Both the position numbers and the translations under genes were made by a program. From JARIHD01 sp036392795 (lineage in GTDB: Bacteria > Patescibacteriota > Saccharimonadia > Saccharimonadales > UBA4665): DNA of 6,629 nucleotides. Positions within the stretch are counted from its first letter, which is position 1; the number at the start of each line of letters is the position of its first letter. This document shows, in pieces, positions 1 to 5,531 of this stretch. The stretch is taken from assembly GCA_036392795.1 (NCBI GenBank), contig DASVXH010000012.1:1-6629 (forward strand), in the 5' to 3' direction. The notes below the pieces were generated by a model, which was not told where the DNA came from, made no database searches, and saw only the letters and a list, made by a program, of their open reading frames with translations.

Positions 1-520
1 GATCCACGCCCGCTCGACCGGCCCATACACCATGGTTACCCAGCAGCCGCTTGGTGGTAAGGCGCAAAACGGTGGTCAGCGTTTCGGTGAAATGGAGGTG
101 TGGGCACTCGAAGCTTACGGCGCTGCCGCTACATTGCAGGAAATGCTAACCATCAAGTCCGACGACGTGTACGGCCGTTCCAAGGCCTACGAAGCCATCA
201 TCAAGAAGATGCGCATCATGGGCGCCAAGGTTCCAGAAAGCTTTAGTGTGCTCATGAAAGAACTACAAGGCTTGATGTTGAAGGTAACGATGGAAAGCTC
301 TAACAAAGCTGTTGACGTCGAAAATGTCCTGGCCGAAAGCATCCGCGAGGAAGGCGAAAACCAGGCCGAAGTAGAAGTTCCTGCACCGCTCATCTCTGAG
401 GTGGACGTCACCGAAGACGCCGTTGTAGATGAATTTGTAATTGAAGATGTTAGTGATGAGCTACACGCGGTAGCTGCGGATACTGACGATGAAAATGAAG
501 AAATTAAGGAGGTAGCGTAA
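1..520 (+). CDS. rpoB: RNA polymerase beta subunit, C-terminal part (5' end outside window)
   Basis: This is the end of the beta subunit of DNA-dependent RNA polymerase. The reading frame is open from base 2, and the first residues read IHARSTGPYTMVTQQPLGGK, the near-universal C-terminal beta motif, followed by GGQRFGEMEVWALEAYGAA and TLQEMLTIKSDDV. This segment packs against beta-prime and forms the base of the clamp. The first ATG in frame (base 32) is internal, not the start. The last recognisable core stretch is VPESFSVLMKELQGL. After about base 296 the protein continues for about 74 residues rich in Asp, Glu, Val and Ala, a low-complexity acidic tail that E. coli RpoB lacks, although B. 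subtilis has a shorter acidic one. Small differences from the usual motif are KAQN for KAQF and GAAATLQE for GAAYTLQE. Identification is secure; the role of the tail is unknown. Confidence 0.97.
   Translation, partial: IHARSTGPYTMVTQQPLGGKAQNGGQRFGEMEVWALEAYGAAATLQEMLTIKSDDVYGRSKAYEAIIKKMRIMGAKVPESFSVLMKELQGLMLKVTMESSNKAVDVENVLAESIREEGENQAEVEVPAPLISEVDVTEDAVVDEFVIEDVSDELHAVAADTDDENEEIKEVA
505..513 (+). promoter_or_regulatory. Strong Shine-Dalgarno for rpoC inside the rpoB end
   Basis: TAAGGAGGT is a near-complete match to the 16S anti-Shine-Dalgarno. AGGAGG ends 9 bases before the rpoC ATG at 522 and overlaps the last rpoB codons. It fixes the rpoC start and implies translational coupling of the two large polymerase subunits, which are needed in equal amounts. 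Confidence 0.9.
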
Positions 521-521
521 T

Positions 522-3500
522 ATGCGTCGATACACTTCCAGTACGGATATTGCCGACTTTGACGCCGTGCGGCTGTCGGTCGCGAGCGCTGCAGACATCT
601 TGGATTGGAGTCACGGTGAAGTGACCAAGCCAGAAACCATCAACTACCGAACTCAGAAACCTGAGCGGGATGGTTTGTTCTGTGAAAGGATCTTTGGACC
701 GGTCAAAGACATAAATCCGCATGACGCAAAATACAAGGGCGTTCGCTCCCGCGAAGCAGCAGTCGACAAGAACGGCGAGCTGGTTACAAAGAGTATTGTC
801 CGCCGCGAACGCATGGGTCACATCAGTCTGGCTGTGCCTGTGGCGCACATCTGGTTCCTGCGCGGCACCCCAAGCGCCATCGGTCTGCTTTTGGGTGTTA
901 CTGTCAAGAACCTGGAGCGCGTTGCGTACTTTGCCAGCTACATGATCAAGAAGGTCAACACCAAAAAACGCGATCAATTGCGCCAAGACAAAGAGGCCGA
1001 ATTTGCAGCTGCAAAAGAAGCTATCAAACTCCGCTACGAAAAAGAAGCCGAAGCGCCAGAGGCTAACCTTAAGGCTTTGGCCGAGGCTCAGACCAAAGAA
1101 CTGAACGAGCTCGACAAAGAATGGGAAACCTTCAAGGCTCAAATTGACGGTCTTGAGAAGCTTAGCCTAATCAGCGAGATCGACTACCGTGCACTGCCAG
1201 ATAACCTGCGCGAACTCATCGAAGTCGGCATGGGCGGTGCCGCGCTAAAAGACCTGCTCGATGAAATCGACCTGGGCGAGCTCATTACAGAATTATCCAA
1301 AGAGGCCGAAGACGCCAAGGGTCAGCGCAAGAAGAAGCTGATGAAGCGCTTGCGCCTGCTAGAAAGTATGGACCGCGCCGGTATCAAGCCTGGCTCTATG
1401 TGCGTCAGTGTACTGCCGGTTATTCCTCCGGACCTACGTCCGATGGTTCAGCTGCCTGGTGGCCGTTTTGCAACCTCCGACCTTAACGACCTGTACCGCC
1501 GCGTCATTAACCGCAATAACCGTCTAAAGAAACTAATCGAGCTGAACGCTCCCGAAGTTATCCGCCGCAACGAGCAGCGTATGCTTCAAGAGGCCGTTGA
1601 CGCTCTGGTAGACAACAACAGCGCCCGCTCCGGCCGTGCCGTAGCTGCCACTGGCCAGCGCCGTCGCCTGAAATCACTCAGTGACATGCTGAAGGGTAAG
1701 CAGGGTCGTTTCCGCCAGAACCTTTTAGGTAAGCGCGTTGACTACTCCGGCCGTTCGGTAATTGTTGCCGGTCCGGAACTGAAGATTGACCAATGTGGTT
1801 TGCCAAAAATGATGGCCCTTGAGCTGTTTAAGCCATTCGTTATTGGTGAATTGATCGCCCGTGAACAAGCCCACAACATCCGCAGTGCAACCCGCATGAT
1901 TGAAACCGGCGATACTGCTGTTTGGGATGCCTTGGACGAAGTTATTCGCGGCAAATACGTACTACTGAACCGTGCGCCATCACTGCACCGTCTGTCAATT
2001 CAGGCTTTCCAGCCAGTATTGATCGAAGGTCGTGCTATCCAGCTGCACCCATTAGTATGTAAAGGTTTCAACGCCGACTTCGACGGTGACCAGATGGCGG
2101 TTCACTTGCCATTATCCGACGAAGCTCAGGCCGAGGCCCGCGACATCATCGCCGCCAACCGCAACCTGCTGAAACCTGCCGACGGTACGCCAATTCTGCA
2201 CATTGAGCAGGACATGGTGCTGGGCTGCTACTACCTAACGTATGACCGTCCCGGATTTAGCAAGGACGACACACGTACCTTTAGTAGCATCGACGAAGCC
2301 ATTATGGCTCACGACGAAGGCACCTTGACACTGCAAAGCTATATCCGTACGCCATTCCGCGGCGAAATACGCACTACTACTTTGGGTCGCTTGCTCTTTA
2401 ATGAAACCTTCCCCGAAGACTTTCCGTTCCAAGACGAGCCAATGACCAAGAAGAAATTGCAGCAGGTCATGACTATCGTCTATCAACAGTACGGTCAGAC
2501 CAAAACGGCTGAAATCGCCGACATTCTGAAGGACCTTGGTTTTAAATTTGCCACTATGTCCGGTATCTCTATGGGTATGGGCGACTTTGGTGCCATCGAA
2601 GGTATGGACGCCGTTGTTAAGGAGGGTGAAGACCGCAGTGCTGCTATTTCCGAGCAGTACGAAGAGGGCTTCATCACCGAAGAAGAGCGCTATCGTTTGA
2701 CTGTCGAAAACTGGACCAAGATTGACTCCCGCGTTCAGGATATGCTGGCGCAGCAGATGGTCGGCCAGGACTCGTCCATGGCTATTGCCATCACTTCTGG
2801 TGCTCGTGGTAACATCTCCCAGATGAAGATGTCTATCGGTATGCTTGGTGTTCAATCCGACGCATCGGGTCAGGCTATCGAGCTGCCCATTAAATCCGGC
2901 TACATCGCTGGCCTTAACCCGCTCGAATACTTTACCGGTACCCGCGGTACCCGCAAGGCGCTGATTGACATCGCCCTAAAGACCGCCGACGCTGGTTACC
3001 TGACTCGTCGTCTGGTAGACGTAGCCCAAGATGTATTTACTATCGAAGGCGACGACTCGGTTGAACTGGATCCCGGCTTTGCAATGCTCCGTAGTGACGC
3101 CAACGAGATCGGTGTTAGCTATGCATCACGTCTTGACGGCCGTTTTGCCGCCGAAGACATTAAGGACTTTGTAAAGCGTGGAGAACTCATTTCCACCAAG
3201 GCGGCCCGCGCCATCGAAGCAGACGAATCAATTGACGGCGTCAAGATCATGAGCGTCCTTAGTGCAACATCAGTGCACGGCGTTCCCACCAAGTCATATG
3301 GTGTTGATCCGGCAACCGGTAACCTGGTAGTCGGCCACCATCCTATTGGTGTTATCGCCGCCCAGTCTATTGGTGAACCTGGTACGCAGCTGTCGCTTGA
3401 CTCCAAGCACCGTGCTGGTGCTGTGCTAGCAGACGACACTGCTCAGGGTCTATCCCGTGTGGAAGAGCTGTTCGAAGTTCGTACACCAAAGGGTCAGGCC

Positions 3501-4349
3501 TATTTGACCGATATCGCTGGTGTCGCAAACGTCTGGGAAGAAGGGGACCACTATATCATCCAGGTAACTGCCGAAGACAAGGAGAACCTCGTCTTCGAAC
3601 TGGGTGAACGGCAGGCTAAGATCCGCAGCGGTACCGATGTTGCTATCGGTGATGTCGTAGCCAGCATGCAAGACGGTTCAGAGCCGCTAATTGCTCCAAT
3701 GGCAGGTAAGGCTGAAGTAACCGACAAGGCCGTAATCATTACTCCTGCCGGCCAGAGTGTAGTTCGCTACGAAATTCCTGGCTTCAAGCAATTGTCTGTG
3801 GCAGATGGTGACAAGGTAGCCGCCGGTCAGCGCCTCACTAACGGTTCGATCAACCTGCACGAGCTGATGCGCCTGCAAGGTGTTGAAGAAACTCAGCGCT
3901 ACATCATGAACGAAATTCTCAAGATCTTTGCTGGTCAGGGGCAGAACATTGCCGACAAGCACCTTGAGATCATCGTTCGCCAGATGTTCAGCCGTGTTCA
4001 GATCGAGGATGCTGGTGACTCCGAATTTGTTACTGGCGACACCGTTAGCAAGCTGGCTGTTGTAGAGGCTAATGATCGACTAACTCGCGACGGCAAACAG
4101 CCCGCCAAATACAACCAGCTGCTACTCGGCCTGATCAAGGCCAGTCTATCCACCGACTCGTTCCTGAGTGCTGCATCCTTCCAGGACACAACCCGTGTCT
4201 TGATCGGTGCCGCCACCAGTGGCCGCGTCGATAAGCTGTACGGTCTAAAGGAAAACGTCATCTTGGGCCGCAAGATTCCTGTTGGTACCGGCTATGCCCA
4301 TCCCGATGAGGACGAAGCCGAAGAAACCGAAGTTGCAGCTGCAGTCTAA
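522..4349 (+). CDS. rpoC: RNA polymerase beta-prime subunit, variant lacking both zinc sites and with a divergent trigger loop
   Basis: This is the catalytic subunit of RNA polymerase, 1275 residues and full length. The ATG lies one base after the rpoB stop, 9 bases from a strong Shine-Dalgarno. In order: N-terminal clamp (GLFCERIFGPVKD, 51-63); the zinc-ribbon-1 region (66-84) without its cysteines; RRERMGHI (94-101); a charged Ala/Glu/Lys-rich helical insertion, probably coiled coil (about 147-212); the sigma-binding clamp helices (320-362); a lid about three residues longer than in E. coli (about 365-380); KGKQGRFRQNLLGKRVDYSG (391-410); and the Mg-binding NADFDGDQM (517-525; Asp519, 521, 523). 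The bridge helix lies near 805-840, the zinc-site-2 region (845, 915, 922, 925) has no cysteines, and the trigger loop lies near 953-990 (His963 kept). The C-terminal end includes RYIMNEILKIF, DKHLEIIVRQM and SFLSAASFQDTTRVL. There is no large trigger-loop insertion. Only five cysteines occur (54, 294, 425, 513, 569), none in a CxxC pair. The frame is intact and conserved elsewhere, so it should be functional. Confidence 0.98.
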   Translation: MRRYTSSTDIADFDAVRLSVASAADILDWSHGEVTKPETINYRTQKPERDGLFCERIFGPVKDINPHDAKYKGVRSREAAVDKNGELVTKSIVRRERMGHISLAVPVAHIWFLRGTPSAIGLLLGVTVKNLERVAYFASYMIKKVNTKKRDQLRQDKEAEFAAAKEAIKLRYEKEAEAPEANLKALAEAQTKELNELDKEWETFKAQIDGLEKLSLISEIDYRALPDNLRELIEVGMGGAALKDLLDEIDLGELITELSKEAEDAKGQRKKKLMKRLRLLESMDRAGIKPGSMCVSVLPVIPPDLRPMVQLPGGRFATSDLNDLYRRVINRNNRLKKLIELNAPEVIRRNEQRMLQEAVDALVDNNSARSGRAVAATGQRRRLKSLSDMLKGKQGRFRQNLLGKRVDYSGRSVIVAGPELKIDQCGLPKMMALELFKPFVIGELIAREQAHNIRSATRMIETGDTAVWDALDEVIRGKYVLLNRAPSLHRLSIQAFQPVLIEGRAIQLHPLVCKGFNADFDGDQMAVHLPLSDEAQAEARDIIAANRNLLKPADGTPILHIEQDMVLGCYYLTYDRPGFSKDDTRTFSSIDEAIMAHDEGTLTLQSYIRTPFRGEIRTTTLGRLLFNETFPEDFPFQDEPMTKKKLQQVMTIVYQQYGQTKTAEIADILKDLGFKFATMSGISMGMGDFGAIEGMDAVVKEGEDRSAAISEQYEEGFITEEERYRLTVENWTKIDSRVQDMLAQQMVGQDSSMAIAITSGARGNISQMKMSIGMLGVQSDASGQAIELPIKSGYIAGLNPLEYFTGTRGTRKALIDIALKTADAGYLTRRLVDVAQDVFTIEGDDSVELDPGFAMLRSDANEIGVSYASRLDGRFAAEDIKDFVKRGELISTKAARAIEADESIDGVKIMSVLSATSVHGVPTKSYGVDPATGNLVVGHHPIGVIAAQSIGEPGTQLSLDSKHRAGAVLADDTAQGLSRVEELFEVRTPKGQAYLTDIAGVANVWEEGDHYIIQVTAEDKENLVFELGERQAKIRSGTDVAIGDVVASMQDGSEPLIAPMAGKAEVTDKAVIITPAGQSVVRYEIPGFKQLSVADGDKVAAGQRLTNGSINLHELMRLQGVEETQRYIMNEILKIFAGQGQNIADKHLEIIVRQMFSRVQIEDAGDSEFVTGDTVSKLAVVEANDRLTRDGKQPAKYNQLLLGLIKASLSTDSFLSAASFQDTTRVLIGAATSGRVDKLYGLKENVILGRKIPVGTGYAHPDEDEAEETEVAAAV

Positions 4350-4361
4350 AACTGTTAAAAT
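4333..4361 (+). promoter_or_regulatory. Possible sigma70-type promoter ahead of rpsL
   Basis: TTGCAG (4333-4338) and TAAAAT (4356-4361) are separated by 17 bases. The -10 matches the consensus at 5 of 6 positions, the -35 at only 3 of 6. It overlaps the rpoC stop and would start transcripts near 4368, giving rpsL-rpsG a supply independent of rpoBC. The weak -35 keeps confidence low. Confidence 0.3.
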
Positions 4362-4385
4362 AGGTAGATTCAATAAATCCGAGCC

Positions 4386-4433
4386 GGGAATAAAGGATGT
4401 CGCCAATGTTGGCTAACAAGGCGGCATCCTCCC
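4386..4433 (+). promoter_or_regulatory. Stable RNA hairpin in the rpoC-rpsL spacer, not an intrinsic terminator
   Basis: GGATGTCGCC (4395-4404) pairs with GGCGGCATCC (4420-4429) over 10 base pairs, with one G-U wobble. A smaller inner stem GTT/AAC (4408-4410, 4415-4417) closes the tetraloop GGCT. GGGA (4386-4389) can add four pairs with TCCC (4430-4433) across a five-base bulge. No T-tract follows, so it is unlikely to end transcription. It ends 24 bases before the rpsL start and 14 before its Shine-Dalgarno, a position that suits a ribosomal-protein leader or an RNA processing site between rpoC and rpsL. The structure is seen directly; the role is inferred. Confidence 0.6.
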
Positions 4434-4457
4434 ATGGCGGAAGAAACAGGAGATAAC

Positions 4458-4871
4458 ATGCCAACAATCAACCAATTGGTCCGCAAGCCGCGTTCCAAGG
4501 TGACAGGGAAATCCAAGTCGCCAGCACTTCTGAAGGTTGTCAACAACCTCAAGAACAAAAACTATGAAAAGCCTGCGCCTTTTAAGCGTGGTGTCTGTGT
4601 CAAGGTAACTACCAAGACCCCAAAAAAGCCAAACTCGGCTTTGCGTAAAGTTGCTCGCGTACGTCTTGGCAATGGCCAGGAAGTATGGGCATACATCGGT
4701 GGAGAAGGCCACAACCTGCAAGAGCACGCAGTAGTGTTGGTTCGCGGTGGTCGCGTGCCCGATCTTCCTGGTGTGCGCTATCACATCGTTCGTGGCGCTC
4801 TCGACCTTCAGGGTGTTGCTAACCGCAAGCAGGGCCGTTCGAAGTACGGTTCCAAGAAGGAGAGCAAATAA
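4458..4871 (+). CDS. rpsL: 30S ribosomal protein S12
   Basis: S12 is the decoding-centre protein of the small subunit and lines the A site opposite helix 44. The 137-residue protein begins MPTINQLVRKPRSK and contains PKKPNSALRKVARVRL (55-70), IGGEGHNLQEH (80-90) and DLPGVRYHIVRGALD (102-116), all diagnostic. The start is the ATG at 4458, five bases after AGGAG (4448-4452). An in-frame ATG at 4434 would add MAEETGDN but has no ribosome binding site. Residues about 21-43 include a 13-residue expansion relative to E. coli, as in Firmicutes S12. Lys56 and Lys57 (E. coli Lys42/43, mature numbering) and Asp102 (the aspartate methylthiolated by RimO in E. coli) are kept. However, the near-invariant lysine just before that aspartate (E. 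coli Lys87) is Pro101. The stop overlaps the rpsG start. Confidence 0.97.
   Translation: MPTINQLVRKPRSKVTGKSKSPALLKVVNNLKNKNYEKPAPFKRGVCVKVTTKTPKKPNSALRKVARVRLGNGQEVWAYIGGEGHNLQEHAVVLVRGGRVPDLPGVRYHIVRGALDLQGVANRKQGRSKYGSKKESK
4857..4862 (+). promoter_or_regulatory. Shine-Dalgarno for rpsG within the rpsL end
   Basis: AAGGAG lies inside the last rpsL codons, eight bases before the rpsG ATG at 4871. With the TAATG stop-start overlap it supports termination-reinitiation coupling of S12 and S7 synthesis. Confidence 0.85.
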
Positions 4872-5350
4872 TGCCACGTAAAAAGACTAAGGCTCTCGTT
4901 CGCGAAGTAAGTCCTGACCGCCGCTACAATAGCGTACAGGTTCAGCGCGTCATTAACCGCGTTATGCGCGATGGCAAAAAGCAGGTTGCAGAAAGCCTGG
5001 TTTACCAGGGTATGCAAAAAGCTGCCGACAAGTTGAAAGTAGAAAACCCTCTGGAAGTTTTTGAGCAAGCTATCAAAAATGTACAACCACACCTCGAGAC
5101 TCGTTCCCGGCGTGTTGGTGGTGCAAACTACCAGATTCCTTTCGAGGTAAAGGGTCAGCGCCAGAATCACCTGACGACCATGTGGTTTGTTCAGGCTGCT
5201 CGCGCCCGCAAAGGCATGAGCATGGCTGACCGCTTGGCCCTAGAATTGGTAGACGCATACAACGGCCAGGGTTCTGCCGTCAAAAAGAAAGAAGACACTC
5301 ACAAAATGGCCGAAGCCAACCGTGCCTTCGCCCACTTTGCTCGCGGCTAA
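4871..5350 (+). CDS. rpsG: 30S ribosomal protein S7
   Basis: S7 is a primary assembly protein that nucleates the 30S head on the 3' major domain of 16S rRNA and contacts E-site tRNA. The 159-residue protein begins MPRKKTKALVREVSPDRRYN. It has DGKKQVAESLVY (34-45), the beta-hairpin signature SRRVGGANYQIPFEV (79-93), and the C-terminal VKKKEDTHKMAEANRAFAHF (137-156). The length matches the short Gram-positive form rather than the longer E. coli protein. After the hairpin the usual RPxRR and ALAxRW are replaced by KGQRQ and LTTMW, a modest divergence. The ATG shares one base with the rpsL stop, so the rpsL-rpsG intercistronic region, to which S7 binds to repress the str operon in E. coli, does not exist here. 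A strong terminator follows, so rpsG closes the operon and fusA is not directly downstream. Confidence 0.97.
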   Translation: MPRKKTKALVREVSPDRRYNSVQVQRVINRVMRDGKKQVAESLVYQGMQKAADKLKVENPLEVFEQAIKNVQPHLETRSRRVGGANYQIPFEVKGQRQNHLTTMWFVQAARARKGMSMADRLALELVDAYNGQGSAVKKKEDTHKMAEANRAFAHFARG

Positions 5351-5378
5351 ATCTATCTATCCCAGGGAAGTCCTATTC

Positions 5379-5420
5379 AAAAAAATCTACCGTCCCAAAA
5401 AGGCGGTAGATTTTTATTTG
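5379..5420 (+). terminator. Bidirectional intrinsic terminator after rpsG
   Basis: AAAAATCTACCG (5381-5392) and CGGTAGATTTTT (5404-5415) are perfect 12-base complements around an 11-base loop. The A-run 5379-5385 and T-run 5411-5415, extended by ATTT, flank the GC-containing stem, so it should terminate transcription in both directions. It lies 29 bases past the rpsG stop and ends the rpoBC-rpsLG transcription unit. Confidence 0.92.
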
Positions 5421-5448
5421 CCTTAATTGCGGAAAATGACCAAATCAC

Positions 5449-5477
5449 TTGCCGAGATAATCGTATTAAATTATTAT
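5449..5477 (+). promoter_or_regulatory. Predicted sigma70-type promoter for the orphan gene
   Basis: TTGCCG (5449-5454; 4 of 6 consensus) and TATTAT (5472-5477; 5 of 6) are spaced 17 bases apart in an AT-rich stretch just after the rpsG terminator. The expected start of transcription is near 5484, giving a leader of about 48 bases before the ATG at 5532, or only a few bases before the GTG at 5490. The -10 overlaps an imperfect AT palindrome, TAAATT (5467-5472) and AATTTA (5481-5486). Confidence 0.5.
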
Positions 5478-5501
5478 TAAAATTTATCAGTGCTAATACT
5501 T

Positions 5502-5531
5502 CCGAGACTAAAGTCTCGGCTTATATTTTTT
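5502..5531 (+). promoter_or_regulatory. Terminator-like hairpin/palindrome directly before the orphan start codon
   Basis: CCGAGACT (5502-5509) and AGTCTCGG (5512-5519) are perfect inverted 8-mers with two bases between them; physically this is a 7-bp stem with loop TAAA. It is followed by CTTATA and six T (5526-5531), which run straight into the ATG. As RNA it has the form of an intrinsic terminator in the leader, that is an attenuator. As DNA it is a symmetric palindrome about 18-36 bases downstream of the predicted transcription start, where a repressor could block elongation. It could also simply be a second terminator for read-through from rpsG. The sequence does not decide between these. 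Confidence 0.6.

Noticed and set aside
504..1142. 212-residue open frame on the minus strand
   Set aside because: It lies wholly opposite the conserved N-terminal part of rpoC and resembles no known family; it follows from rpoC codon bias.
2235..2855. 206-residue open frame on the minus strand
   Set aside because: It is opposite conserved rpoC sequence, with no ribosome binding site or recognisable product.
4434..4457. Upstream ATG adding eight residues (MAEETGDN) to S12
   Set aside because: No Shine-Dalgarno precedes it and it abuts the hairpin right arm. ATG 4458 has AGGAG at five bases, and MPTINQL is the standard S12 N-terminus.
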